64,000 nucleotides of DNA from Pseudomonas spelaei (GCF_009724245.1 NZ_WNNK01000001.1:124001-188000), one strand, 5' to 3'; shown: positions 49,651-58,551, counted from the stretch's first letter. The notes: generated by a model not told the origin, from the letters alone. Made by a program: numbers and translations.

Positions 49651-49983
49651 ATGATCGGAATCGATCGAAATACCGGCGCCACGGTGGACGACTGGCTGCA
49701 ATTTGTGCAGCGCGCCACCCGGGCGCTGACCACCCCGCTGGGCACCCGGCAAAAGCGTCCACTGTACGGTTCGATGATCCCGCAACTGTTGGGGCAGAAC
49801 CTGGGGGATGACCTGTTGATTCTTGCCCAAAGCCACGCCGCCCAAGCGTTCTACAACCCACAGAACGGCATCGCTGATTTTGAACCGCAGGTGATCGTCG
49901 CCAGCCGTCAGGGCGCCGGTCTGTTGTTGCGCTTCGCCGGCACCTGGAAAAACCGCAAACAATCCTTCGAGGTAGTGACATGA
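49651..49983 (+). CDS. Baseplate wedge protein W (gp25-like)
   Basis: A 110-residue protein with the gp25/gpW pattern MIGIDRNTGATVDDWLQFVQRATRALTTPLGTRQKRPLYGS, including the LGTR...PxxG core. It forms the inner part of baseplate wedges. It overlaps the gpJ-like gene by 4 bp. Confidence 0.88.
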   Translation: MIGIDRNTGATVDDWLQFVQRATRALTTPLGTRQKRPLYGSMIPQLLGQNLGDDLLILAQSHAAQAFYNPQNGIADFEPQVIVASRQGAGLLLRFAGTWKNRKQSFEVVT

Positions 49984-50975
49984 GCATGCTGATACCCGGC
50001 CAGAACCAGTTGGCCGAGCCGGCGATCATTGCCGTCGACGAGTTCGAATCGCTGCTGGCTGAATTCAAGGCATTCGTGGTCAGTTACGTTGCCGACCGCT
50101 CGCCGCAAAACGCAGCAAAGCTGAAGGTCAGCCTGGAAAACGAAAGCGAGCTGCTGACCCTGGCGCTGGAAGCTTTTTGCGTGCGTTTGCAAACCCACGA
50201 ACGCAAGTACAACACCCGCATCAAGCAGATGCTGGCGTGGTGGGCTACCGGCAGCAACCTTGATGCGCGGCTCGCCGACATGGGCCTGGAGCGTCAAGTG
50301 CTGGACCCAGGCGACCCGGCGGCGTTTCCGCCGGTCCCGCCCACCCTGGAAAGCGACGACGACGCCCGCTTGCGCTACTACCTGGCACCTCATGCGCCGG
50401 CAGCGGGCTCGCGGATGCAGTACCGCCGCGAGGTCTTCACCCTGGGTGAGCGACCTGCGGTGAAAGTGCAAAGCGCAGCACCGGGTGTGGTGACGGTCAC
50501 CTACACCTTCGACCCGGATGGCTATGCCGCCCAGGTCAAGGATGGCAATGGTCGTCGAACCGCACCCGGTGAAGTGATGGTCACCGTCTTGTCCCGGGAA
50601 GGGGACGGCACGCCATCGGCGGATTTGCTCGATGGCGTTCGCCGGCACTTCACCCGGCCGGATGTGCGGCCGGAAACCGATCTGGTGACGGTGCAGGGCG
50701 CGCAGATCCTGCGTTACAAGATCCGGGTGGTGGCGAAGATCAACGCCGGTCCGGATTCGGGGCTGACGCAGGTGGCGGCGCAGCAACTGCTGCAAGCCTA
50801 TGCCGAGTCCTGCCATCGGCTGGAAGGGCGAGTGGATCCGAGTTGGATCGACTACACCATCCATACGGCGGGTGCGGCGCAGTTGCAGATCCTCGAGCCG
50901 TTGGCGCCGATTGTCACCACGGCGTTCCAGGCCCCGTATTGCACGGGTGTCGAGGTGGAGGTGTACACGCTATGA
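49980..50975 (+). CDS. Baseplate protein J
   Basis: A 331-residue baseplate wedge protein of the gpJ family (ARLADMGLERQVLDPGDPAAFPPVP; LAPHAPAAGSRMQYRREVFTLG; C-terminal CTGVEVEVYTL). It lies in the fixed P2 order V-W-J-I and overlaps both neighbours by 4 bp. Confidence 0.9.
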   Translation: MSMLIPGQNQLAEPAIIAVDEFESLLAEFKAFVVSYVADRSPQNAAKLKVSLENESELLTLALEAFCVRLQTHERKYNTRIKQMLAWWATGSNLDARLADMGLERQVLDPGDPAAFPPVPPTLESDDDARLRYYLAPHAPAAGSRMQYRREVFTLGERPAVKVQSAAPGVVTVTYTFDPDGYAAQVKDGNGRRTAPGEVMVTVLSREGDGTPSADLLDGVRRHFTRPDVRPETDLVTVQGAQILRYKIRVVAKINAGPDSGLTQVAAQQLLQAYAESCHRLEGRVDPSWIDYTIHTAGAAQLQILEPLAPIVTTAFQAPYCTGVEVEVYTL

Positions 50976-51700
50976 GTGAGCCCAAGCCAAGCTTGTTACC
51001 CGCCAACAGTTCGCCGCTGGAGAAAGCGCTGGACCAGGGTTTCGGCCAGTTGCTCGATCGGGTCACGCCCCCGTTTCCTGCGTTGATGAACCCGCTCGAA
51101 ACACCGGTGGAATTTTTGCCGTACCTCGCCGCTGACCGTGGCGTCAGCGAATGGGATGCCGCCGCCAGTGAGTCTGAAAAGCGCCTGACCGTAGCCCTGT
51201 CCTGGCAGATCCAGCGCCAGGCCGGTACGCCCAAGGCATTGAGCTACGCCGTCGAGTCGCTGGGCTTCACCCCCAATATCAGTGCCTGGTACCAACAGCG
51301 ACCCTTGGGTTTGCCTTACACCTTCGACGTGCAGGCAATCATCGGCCGCAGCTGGTCCAGCGGCGACCATAACCGTTTGATCCGCCGCATCAATGCGGCC
51401 AAGAGCGAACGGGATCAGGCGACCATCACCATCGTTCACCAGACCCAGGGTGGTTTGCGCATTGCAGCCGCCGCTGACCCAGGGCTAAGCATCAGTGACG
51501 ACAGCCATCCGTGTGCGTTGCCTGAAGTGAAACTGCGCGGCGAACTTTCATTAACCAGTGCGGCCCATACCCCGCTGAGTGACAGCGAGCTGTTTTTGTG
51601 GGGCGCACTGCCCGAACTCGGGCTGGCTGCCCGGCTTAACAGTGTCGGGGTTGCCCGGCACTACACCATTAACGACTACGACCTCAGGGCGCAGCCATGA
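50972..51700 (+). CDS. Phage tail protein I
   Basis: A 242-residue gpI-like baseplate protein (SPLEKALDQGFGQLLDRV; PWxxD-type core FLPYLAADRGVSEWD; WQIQRQAGTPKALSYAVESLGF). It connects baseplate and fibre. Start ATG overlaps the gpJ stop (ATGA) and its end overlaps the fibre gene by 4 bp. Confidence 0.88.
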   Translation: MSEPKPSLLPANSSPLEKALDQGFGQLLDRVTPPFPALMNPLETPVEFLPYLAADRGVSEWDAAASESEKRLTVALSWQIQRQAGTPKALSYAVESLGFTPNISAWYQQRPLGLPYTFDVQAIIGRSWSSGDHNRLIRRINAAKSERDQATITIVHQTQGGLRIAAAADPGLSISDDSHPCALPEVKLRGELSLTSAAHTPLSDSELFLWGALPELGLAARLNSVGVARHYTINDYDLRAQP

Positions 51701-52227
51701 CAGAAGACATTACGCGCCTGGTGCGCTTCACCTCCAAGGGATTGGATGAAGTGCTGCAGGCAAAGAACCAGGGCTTGAAAGGCGAGATCACCCACATCGG
51801 CGCCGGCACGGGTCGTTATGACCCCGACGGTAGCGAAGTCGCACTGCGCGACGAACGCCAGCGCGTAGCGATTGTGGATTACGAGGACCTGGGCGACCGG
51901 CAACTCAGGATGGCCGCGCTGTTTGATGGCGAGGGCGAGTATGAGATTGGCGAGTTCGGGTTCTACCTCGCCAGTGGGACGCTGTTGGCCGTGTATTCGG
52001 TGGTCGGGAAGTTACTGACGTATAAGGCCGCAGCGGCTCGGGTGCTGCAGAAGTTTACGCTGGATATTTCACCGTTGCCGGCTGATAGCGTGACGATTGT
52101 GGTGGGGAGTGAAAACCTCAATGTACTGCTGGCCGAGGAGATTGCGATTATGGCGGCGGCTTCGGTTGGCAACATGTCGCGCCACGTTGATTTGATGTTC
52201 CGGGTTATGCATCTCGAAGCGAAGTAG
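51697..52227 (+). CDS. Tail fibre N-terminal (baseplate attachment) protein, short
   Basis: A 176-residue protein like the N-terminal collar domain of R-type fibres (TRLVRFTSKGLDEVLQAKNQGLKGEITHIGAGTGRY; EIGEFGFYLASGTLLAVYS). Full fibres are usually several hundred residues; this one ends at a double stop just after a helical segment. The receptor-binding part appears to be on the next gene, making a split fibre. Confidence 0.75.
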   Translation: MTEDITRLVRFTSKGLDEVLQAKNQGLKGEITHIGAGTGRYDPDGSEVALRDERQRVAIVDYEDLGDRQLRMAALFDGEGEYEIGEFGFYLASGTLLAVYSVVGKLLTYKAAAARVLQKFTLDISPLPADSVTIVVGSENLNVLLAEEIAIMAAASVGNMSRHVDLMFRVMHLEAK

Positions 52228-52274
52228 TAGCACTGACAAAAGTGCTGGAAAGATTAATTAACAGGGAGTTGATG

Positions 52275-53057
52275 ATGGGAATTGAAACGACTATCACGAA
52301 AGTTGTGGATGCGTGTAATAAGCTGACGGAAACGGTTACTAACCAGATCGGTAAGATTGATGCTCAAATGGATGTGGCTCTGGGGCAATTCACGGCCTGG
52401 CGCGGAAGCGTACAAGCCAAGGATATTAATGGTCGTGCGTCCTACTCTCAGGTTATCGATCTTACTGGGCTATCTACGAATATTTTCTACCCTGTCTGGT
52501 GGAGAATGCCGGGTAACGAGAAGGGAATTTCGGAGATCGTTATCTCTAGGAATTTTTCGCAGAATCATGAGTTGAATCCCTTCAATAATAACTTCGACAC
52601 TCATGTCGCAGGTCTGAACTTGGAAATGGAGGGGTGCGGGATTCCATGGAATGGAGATGCCAATTTTTTGACAACTAAGCGGATCTCTCAAACTTATCGA
52701 GAGACCGTTCGTCGTGCGCAGTTTGGAATGCTTTCCTATGTCCGTCCAGTGACGGGGTTGAAACCTATTTGGCTCAATCAAGTTCCAGGCACGTTAGTGA
52801 GCTCGCCGCAAGAGTCTGGATGCTATCTGCGTGGTGGCCTTAGCTATTTGGTGACCAAAAGTTTTGAAGAGCCCGTGAAGTACAGTCGTTCGGATGCAGA
52901 GGTTGAGCTGAGCCAAGCGGTCACGCCAGAATATGAGATCTCTTGGAAAGTTAAGCCTTTTGCCATAACAGCAACGGAGTTGGGTGAAACCTATCCGGAA
53001 AGCAGGATGGCTTACACATTGGATAACGATCAGCGCTATGCAGTTAAAGGAGTATGA
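52275..53057 (+). CDS. Putative tail fibre distal/receptor-binding protein
   Basis: A 260-residue protein in markedly more AT-rich DNA than its neighbours. An N-terminal heptad-like coiled coil (about residues 2-40) precedes beta-rich sequence with aromatic residues (NIFYPVWWRMPGNEKGISEIVISRNFSQ). I do not recognise a named family; place and form suggest the variable killing-specificity part of the R-type fibre. The ATG at 52275 has AGGGAG 6 nt upstream. Confidence 0.6.
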   Translation: MGIETTITKVVDACNKLTETVTNQIGKIDAQMDVALGQFTAWRGSVQAKDINGRASYSQVIDLTGLSTNIFYPVWWRMPGNEKGISEIVISRNFSQNHELNPFNNNFDTHVAGLNLEMEGCGIPWNGDANFLTTKRISQTYRETVRRAQFGMLSYVRPVTGLKPIWLNQVPGTLVSSPQESGCYLRGGLSYLVTKSFEEPVKYSRSDAEVELSQAVTPEYEISWKVKPFAITATELGETYPESRMAYTLDNDQRYAVKGV

Positions 53058-53059
53058 CC

Positions 53060-53362
53060 ATGGCCGGCTCTATTAAAAAGTTGCTGCTTGAATCTGGTGA
53101 AATACTCATAAATGTTCCTGCGGATCGCCCAACATTGATTGCTCTTGGCTTCAACGAGACTCGCGCCAATGAACTCTGCGAGGAGGCTGAAAATGCGACG
53201 AAGTTGGAAGGCATAATCGCCGCCCGTCGTACGCTGTACGTAACTCAGGCCGATCCCCTGTTCCTTGAATGGCAATACGACGAAACCCAGGAAAAGGAAA
53301 AGGCATGGCGAGATAAAGTCGCCGAAATCAAGGCGCGTTACCCGCTGCCTGATCGCACCTGA
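53060..53362 (+). CDS. Putative tail fibre assembly chaperone
   Basis: A 100-residue protein directly after the fibre gene. The C-terminal part, ADPLFLEWQYDETQEKEKAWRDKVAEI followed by KARYPLP, is like tail assembly chaperones of pseudomonad phages; the N-terminal half is AT-rich and not recognised. The ATG at 53060 has AAGGAG at good distance; an ATG at 53054 overlapping the previous stop is possible. It probably folds or trimerises the fibre. Confidence 0.6.
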   Translation: MAGSIKKLLLESGEILINVPADRPTLIALGFNETRANELCEEAENATKLEGIIAARRTLYVTQADPLFLEWQYDETQEKEKAWRDKVAEIKARYPLPDRT

Positions 53363-53367
53363 TCTCT

Positions 53368-53388
53368 ACCGCGAAAGCGGTTTTTTTT
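53368..53388 (+). terminator. Terminator-like hairpin after the fibre chaperone gene
   Basis: ACCGC-GAAA-GCGGT followed by eight T in all. Confidence 0.8.
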
Positions 53389-53397
53389 CGCCCGCCC

Positions 53398-53420
53398 AAA
53401 GCCCCTCCCGCAGGGGCTTT
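53398..53420 (+). terminator. Second hairpin before the sheath genes
   Basis: AAAGCCCC-N7-GGGGCTTT, 9 bp after the previous hairpin; it is symmetrical and weak as a terminator on the plus strand. Confidence 0.6.
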
Positions 53421-53448
53421 GGCGTTTTGCACCCGGAGAATCTTAAAC

Positions 53449-53640
53449 ATGGCAAACCGCCAAACCTACACCGTCCTCGTCCCATTCCCCACCGGAGGTG
53501 GCCATTGGTCCACCGTCGGCCAGGAGCTGGACCTGCTGGACGTCGAAGCATCTGCGCTACGTACCGCCGGCCGCCTGGAACTGACCAGCGCCCTGGACAC
53601 CACCAAGGCCAAGAAGGCCGCCACCAAGAAGGCTGAATAA
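53449..53640 (+). CDS. Small tailocin protein before the sheath gene
   Basis: A 63-residue protein (MANRQTYTVLVPFPTGGGHWS, then a lysine/alanine-rich end TKAKKAATKKAE). CCCGGAGAA precedes its start. It sits 2 bp before the sheath gene, where Mu- and P2-like phages often encode a short protein of unknown role. No motif is recognised. Confidence 0.65.
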   Translation: MANRQTYTVLVPFPTGGGHWSTVGQELDLLDVEASALRTAGRLELTSALDTTKAKKAATKKAE

Positions 53641-53642
53641 TC

Positions 53643-54809
53643 ATGGCTGAGGTTTTGAACTTCGAGCATAACGGTATCACCGTCAATGCCACCGAATCCC
53701 CCGAGGCCATGGGTGGCCTGGGTGACAACGTGATCGGTCTGGTCGGCACCGCGCCCAATGCGCATTTGTCGATCCCGAAGAACGCCCCGTTTCGCATCAA
53801 CAGCTTCACCGCCCAGGCGCTGCTGGACCCTACCGGTGCTGAAGCCGGCACGCTGTATCACGCGGTGTACCAGATCCTCAAAGTGGTCAAGGTGCCGGTC
53901 TACGTGGTGATCGTCGAAGAGGGCACGACCCCGGCCGATACCCTGAACAATGTGATCGGCGGTAACGAGCCTGTGACGGGTCGCAAACTGGGCCTCGCTG
54001 CGCTGAGCAGCGTTCCGGAAGACCTGACCATCATTGGCGCTCCAGGCTTCACCGGGACCAAGGCCGTGGCTGGCGAATTCGCTTCCTTCGGCAAGCGCAT
54101 CAAGGCCCGTGTGGTGCTGGATGGCAAGGACGCATCGGTTGCTGATCAAGTGACCTACAGCGGCGAGTTGGGCGGTGCCGACCTGGGCTTCGACCGTTGC
54201 CTGCTGGTGCACAACATGCCGTCGGTGTACTCCAAGGCCGCGAAGAAGAATGTGTTCCTGGCGCCGTCGTCCCTGGCCATCGCCGCACTGGCCAAGGTCA
54301 AGCAGTGGGAAAGCCCGGGCAATCAGGTGACCTTCGCCGAAGACGTTTCCCGCGTGGTTGAGTACAACATCCTCGACACCTCCACCGAAGGTGATTTGCT
54401 CAACCGCTACGGCGTGAGCTACTACGCCCGCACCATCCTTGGCGGCTTCTCGCTGCTGGGCAACCGCTCCATCACCGGCAAGTTCATCAGCTACGTCGGC
54501 CTGGAAGATGCCATCAGCCGCAAGCTGGTCAAGGCCGGCCAGAAAGCCATGGCCAAGAACCTGACCAAGTCGTTCATGGACCAGGAGGTCAAGCGCATCA
54601 ACGACTGGCTGCAAACTCTGGTAGCCGACGAAACCATTCCTGGCGGCAGCGTGTACCTGCACCCGGAATTGAACAGTGTCGAGAAGTACAAGAACGGCAC
54701 CTGGTTCATCGTTATCGACTATGGCCGCTACGCGCCGAACGAACACATGGTTTATCAACTCAACGCCCGCGATGAAATTATCGAGCAGTTCCTGGAGGAC
54801 GTTCTCTAA
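53643..54809 (+). CDS. Contractile tail sheath protein (R-type)
   Basis: A 388-residue sheath protein of the P2 gpFI family: N-terminal HNGITVNATESPEAMGGLGDNVIGLVGTAP and C-terminal NPR-less end YGRYAPNEHMVYQLNARDEIIEQFLEDVL. It polymerises around the tube and contracts on killing. It overlaps the tube gene by 1 nt (TAATG). Confidence 0.93.
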   Translation: MAEVLNFEHNGITVNATESPEAMGGLGDNVIGLVGTAPNAHLSIPKNAPFRINSFTAQALLDPTGAEAGTLYHAVYQILKVVKVPVYVVIVEEGTTPADTLNNVIGGNEPVTGRKLGLAALSSVPEDLTIIGAPGFTGTKAVAGEFASFGKRIKARVVLDGKDASVADQVTYSGELGGADLGFDRCLLVHNMPSVYSKAAKKNVFLAPSSLAIAALAKVKQWESPGNQVTFAEDVSRVVEYNILDTSTEGDLLNRYGVSYYARTILGGFSLLGNRSITGKFISYVGLEDAISRKLVKAGQKAMAKNLTKSFMDQEVKRINDWLQTLVADETIPGGSVYLHPELNSVEKYKNGTWFIVIDYGRYAPNEHMVYQLNARDEIIEQFLEDVL

Positions 54810-55315
54810 TGTTTACCAACCGAGTCAGACAGGCCATTGCGGCCACCCTCCAAGGCCTGCCGTTGTCCGCCACCGTGGAAGAGTTCACCCCGCCGAAGAT
54901 TGAATTCGACATGGAAACCATGACCGGCGGCCGTTTCATCGGCGAGGAAATGGCCAAGAGCGGCAAGGTGCTGGGCGCCACGTTGGTGCTGCAAGGCGCC
55001 GGTCCGGAAATCATGCTGGCCCTGGGTGTGAAGCTGGGTGAAGACATCCTGCTGAACGTCCGTGAGGCTGGCCAGGATCAGGACGGCCGGACCTTCTTTA
55101 CCTACCACACCGTGGGCGGCAAGTTGAAATCCCTGACCGAAGCCAAGCTGAAAATGGGCGATAAGGCCACCACCACCCTGGAGCTGTCCTGCCGCACTTA
55201 CAACCGTCTGGACAACGGCATCCAGGTGATCGACATCGACGTGCGCACGCAGAAATTCGTGCTCAACGGCGTGGACATTCTGGGTGACGCCCGCCGTGCG
55301 GTATTGATGCCGTAA
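54809..55315 (+). CDS. Major tail tube protein (R-type)
   Basis: A 168-residue tube protein of the P2 gpFII family (LSATVEEFTPPKIEFDMETMTGGRFIGEEMAKSGKVLGATLVLQG). It builds the rigid inner tube driven into the target cell. Confidence 0.92.
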   Translation: MFTNRVRQAIAATLQGLPLSATVEEFTPPKIEFDMETMTGGRFIGEEMAKSGKVLGATLVLQGAGPEIMLALGVKLGEDILLNVREAGQDQDGRTFFTYHTVGGKLKSLTEAKLKMGDKATTTLELSCRTYNRLDNGIQVIDIDVRTQKFVLNGVDILGDARRAVLMP

Positions 55316-55348
55316 GGCTGTCGCTGCTCTCATGTGGGCACGGTCAAG

Positions 55349-55435
55349 GTGGGAGCCGGGCTTGCCCGCGATGCAGGCGACTCGGTATTGAAGTCACATC
55401 GAGGTGATGCCATCGCAGGCAAGCCAGCTCCCACA
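55349..55435. repeat. Inverted REP pair inside the R-type tail operon
   Basis: GTGGGAGCCGGGCTTGCCCGCGAT and the inverted ATCGCAGGCAAGCCAGCTCCC lie between the tube and chaperone genes, with about 45 bp between them. Chromosomal REPs within a phage-derived operon show long residence in the host. Confidence 0.8.
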
Positions 55436-55499
55436 CCGACGGTGTCCACCTGGGATCTCTGGTGTTTTTCAAACTGTTTTCTCAGCAAGGAATTGCTCC

Positions 55500-56093
55500 A
55501 TGGCCTGGATGCCCCCGCTGCACATTCTGCTGTCCCCGATCACTGCCGACACCGGCGCCACGATCGAGCAGATTCAGCTCAAACCGCTGTTCTATGCCCC
55601 ACAAAAAGAAGCCTTGGCCCGCGCCGGTGACGACGAGGACGATCAGTTCTTCGAGCTGGCCAAACTGGCCACCGGCTTGTCGGTAAAAGAGCTCGACCAA
55701 CTCAAACGCCCGGACTACGTCAGCATCGCCCAATACGTGCATGACATGTCGACCCGCCCGGCGTCGTACTTCCTGGAAGCGCTCGGCGAAGTGGCTAACG
55801 AACCCTCCGAGTCGCTGACCACCGAACAGGTGCAACTGCTGTTGCCACTGGACGCCGCTGGCCGCGCCCTGACTTCGGTCACCCTGGAAATGCCGGCCCT
55901 GCGCGCCACCAAGGTGATGAAAAAACTCACCACGGCCAAGGAGCGCGCCGAGTTCATCACGTCCCACTGCACCGGCTTGATGATCCCCGATCTGGCCGGC
56001 TTGACGGTGCCCGACTGGACCGAATTGCAGGAGCGCATCGACGATTTTTTAAACAAACCGGCGGCCTTCTTTCGGAGCGCGACATCGAAGTAA
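55500..56093 (+). CDS. Tail assembly chaperone, short form (P2 gpE-like)
   Basis: A 197-residue chaperone upstream of the tape measure gene (SVKELDQLKRPDYVSIAQYVHDMS; FITSHCTGLMIPDLAGLTVPDWTELQERIDDFL). It corresponds to P2 gpE. A -1 slippery site near the end gives the longer product. AAGGA lies 9 nt before the ATG at 55500. Confidence 0.82.
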   Translation: MAWMPPLHILLSPITADTGATIEQIQLKPLFYAPQKEALARAGDDEDDQFFELAKLATGLSVKELDQLKRPDYVSIAQYVHDMSTRPASYFLEALGEVANEPSESLTTEQVQLLLPLDAAGRALTSVTLEMPALRATKVMKKLTTAKERAEFITSHCTGLMIPDLAGLTVPDWTELQERIDDFLNKPAAFFRSATSK

Positions 56094-56215
56094 TCCTCGA
56101 CGTCGTACCGCTCATCTACTCGGTAAATGAAGCGGAGATCCTCGATTGGGAAGTCGGTAAAGCATTGCGCCGCTACGACATCGCGGTCACTCGCCTTGGC
56201 GTCAAACAGGAGTAG
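55500..56215 (+). CDS. Tail assembly chaperone, frameshift form (E-E-prime fusion)
   Basis: Slippage by -1 at 56048-56054 leads into an open frame coding SERDIEVILDVVPLIYSVNE and WEVGKALRRYDIAVTRLGVKQE, ending at TAG 56213-56215 just before the tape measure gene. The fused product would be about 238 residues. This is the P2 E/E-prime arrangement; the short and long forms are needed in a fixed ratio to coat the tape measure. Confidence 0.78.
56048..56054 (+). promoter_or_regulatory. Programmed -1 frameshift site TTTAAAC
   Basis: The heptamer is read T TTA AAC in the zero frame, the canonical X XXY YYZ form. After slippage the next codon is CAA at 56054, in frame with the E-prime segment. Confidence 0.85.
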
Positions 56216-56221
56216 AGCGGG

Positions 56222-58168
56222 ATGCAAGATAACTATTCGCTCAAGCTCGCCCTGCTCGATGAAGCGCGGGGCGGTTTTGAGGATGGCGATGCGAGTCTGG
56301 GGCGCCTCTCTCAGCCTGAGCGCCTCGCCGGACGTTCTACCCCGGACGCCGTCCAGGCGCCGTTGTCGGGCTTGAGCCTGGCCTTGGCTAATGCGGGGTT
56401 GCAGATTAATGGTTTGATCCTGGAGCAAGGACTGCTGCGGGAAAGCCTGGTATCGCTCAATAACACGCTGTCATCGCAGCTGGCATTGCTCGAGCCGAAG
56501 GATGGCAGCGCGGTTGCGGGTTCCACGGGTGAACCCGGCAGTAAGAATGAAGCTTCGCCAGTGGTGAAGCTGGAAATGATCGTTGCCGGTCTGAATCTGC
56601 TGCTGAACCTTGTCAGTCAGCAACGTGACCTGAAGACAGCCACCACCCAGAATGTGACGGGTGTGATCAACCCTGGCGCTGTGGGGCTGACGTCTGATGG
56701 AACAGAGCATGGGCAAAGCCACGACCAAGCGTCCTGGACGGAAAGTTCGGGTACCAGCCTCACGCTGAACGCTCGGTTGATGGATATTGCCTCGACGCTA
56801 CAGCGTCATGCAGACATTGCGGCGTCCAAGGTTTCGACGCCCGGGCAGGCAGCGGTGTCGAGCCCGGACGCCAGCAAGCCTGCTGCTCCCGAGAACTCGG
56901 TACAGGCCAATCGCGAAGCCTACGAGGCCAGTAAAGAGCGGCTGGTCCACACCCTGGACACGTCGCCTTCGCCGCTGGAAAACACCCAATTCAAAGCTTT
57001 GAGCTGGATGGCTGATGGTGCGAACTCGTTCGCGGAGGACTCACCCCGGATCGCTGGAACCCTTAAGTCAGTGGGTGCCACGTTGGGGCCGATGGTCGGC
57101 AGTGCTCTCGGGGCGGTAGTGGATGAAGCCAAGACCCGCATCGCAGGCAAGGCAGTCGATGCAGTGTCTGGAGGGCTGTTCAAGGCCAGCGCGAAGATCA
57201 AGGGTAGTCAAAAAAGCAAGGCCAGATTGGCGGTGGCCACAGGTATTGGTGGTCTTGGTAATTTATTGAAAGGGAAGGATGAAGGGAAGAAGGGGGACTG
57301 CTGCTGCCCTGGCGAAGCGAAGCTCGCTGGCATTACGTCCTATGTGTCGGAGCCAGCGCCTGAATCCACGAAGCCGTCCAAAAACGCTAAATCAGGCAAA
57401 GGAGTAAGGGGCGCCAAAGCCACCAAGGCAGGTAAGACGCAGGGCACCGTTACGCAACCCGCCAGCGACCCACGGCAGGCTAAAAACCTGGTGGTGGGCA
57501 ATGCCGCGACCAAGTCTCTTGCTACGGTATCGAACGAGAAAATTTCCCGTAGAGGGCGACCTTCTCAGCGTATGGGGTTTGCTCCGCCCATGGCCCCTGT
57601 CCAAAACCTGACAGCCATTTCGCGAGCAACAAAAACATCTACCAGCCGCCTGACGGGAGCGATGGCCAAGCTCGGCTCTGCCGGCATCCGCCGATCGTCG
57701 CCCATGAGGCTGGCCACTGCAGCGTTCGACGTGGTTCAGGGTGCGCAAAACGGTGACCTGCGCGCCGTCGGCGCCGGCCTCGGTACCGCCGGCGGCGCGT
57801 GGGCCGGAGCCTCTGCGGGCGCAGCTCTCGGCACCTTGATCCTTCCGGGGATCGGCACCGCCGTCGGTGGTGCGTTGGGTGGATTCTTCGGCAGCGATGC
57901 CGGTGCCTGGCTCGGCGACAAACTGGGAGGCATGGTCGACCGGCTGCGCTCGCCGGATGAGGTCAGCAAACAGCTCACCAACAACGCGCCGGCGGATAAC
58001 CGGCAAATCACCCTCAGCCCGGTGATCAATATCAGCGGCCTGGATCCGAACAGCGCCCAGCAGGTTGCCACGATGGTGATTCAAACCCTGCAGAACCAAT
58101 GCATGCCGATGATGACCGATGCGCTGGCGGTTCGACGCAGCGCAACACTGACCGATGGAGTGGCGTGA
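56222..58168 (+). CDS. Tail tape measure protein (R-type)
   Basis: A 648-residue protein following the chaperone pair. It has helical N-terminal regions, a lysine/alanine-rich middle, a hydrophobic glycine/alanine stretch (GTAGGAWAGASAGAALGTLILPG) at about 515-560, and a C-terminal NISGLDPNSAQQVATMVIQTL. It sets tail length and is probably ejected with the tube. A run of three cysteines (360-362) is unusual. It ends with a 1-nt overlap with gpU. Confidence 0.82.
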   Translation: MQDNYSLKLALLDEARGGFEDGDASLGRLSQPERLAGRSTPDAVQAPLSGLSLALANAGLQINGLILEQGLLRESLVSLNNTLSSQLALLEPKDGSAVAGSTGEPGSKNEASPVVKLEMIVAGLNLLLNLVSQQRDLKTATTQNVTGVINPGAVGLTSDGTEHGQSHDQASWTESSGTSLTLNARLMDIASTLQRHADIAASKVSTPGQAAVSSPDASKPAAPENSVQANREAYEASKERLVHTLDTSPSPLENTQFKALSWMADGANSFAEDSPRIAGTLKSVGATLGPMVGSALGAVVDEAKTRIAGKAVDAVSGGLFKASAKIKGSQKSKARLAVATGIGGLGNLLKGKDEGKKGDCCCPGEAKLAGITSYVSEPAPESTKPSKNAKSGKGVRGAKATKAGKTQGTVTQPASDPRQAKNLVVGNAATKSLATVSNEKISRRGRPSQRMGFAPPMAPVQNLTAISRATKTSTSRLTGAMAKLGSAGIRRSSPMRLATAAFDVVQGAQNGDLRAVGAGLGTAGGAWAGASAGAALGTLILPGIGTAVGGALGGFFGSDAGAWLGDKLGGMVDRLRSPDEVSKQLTNNAPADNRQITLSPVINISGLDPNSAQQVATMVIQTLQNQCMPMMTDALAVRRSATLTDGVA

Positions 58169-58551
58169 TGCGACAGCAGATGGTGTTGGGCAGCTTTATT
58201 TTCGGGCTGTCGCGAGGCTTTGCGTACAAGACGTTGCAGCGCCAGTCGGAGGGTGGCTGGGTCAACCTGGACATCATTGCCAGCAAACCCCAGTCGCGCC
58301 AGGGCGGGCAGAAACTGCAAATCCTGACGTTCACCGGCAGTGCGATGCAGGCCTTGGGCATGCAACGTCTGGACGAGTTACGGGCCCTGCAGGATGCGCG
58401 GATGCCCCTGCCGCTGGTGGACGGTATCGGACGTAATTGGGGGTTGTGGCGGATCAATTCGGTGGTGGAAAACCAGACCGATGTGATCGATGACGGCACC
58501 GCCATGGTGATCAACTGGACGCTGGTGCTGGAGGAGTTCGTCAATGCGTAG
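58168..58551 (+). CDS. Tail protein U
   Basis: A 127-residue P2 gpU-like protein (MVLGSFIFGLSRGFAYKTLQRQSEGGW; NWGLWRINSVVENQTDVIDDGTAMVINWTLVLEEF). It probably helps to complete the tail. Overlaps: TGATG with the tape measure gene and 8 bp with gpX. Confidence 0.85.
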   Translation: MRQQMVLGSFIFGLSRGFAYKTLQRQSEGGWVNLDIIASKPQSRQGGQKLQILTFTGSAMQALGMQRLDELRALQDARMPLPLVDGIGRNWGLWRINSVVENQTDVIDDGTAMVINWTLVLEEFVNA

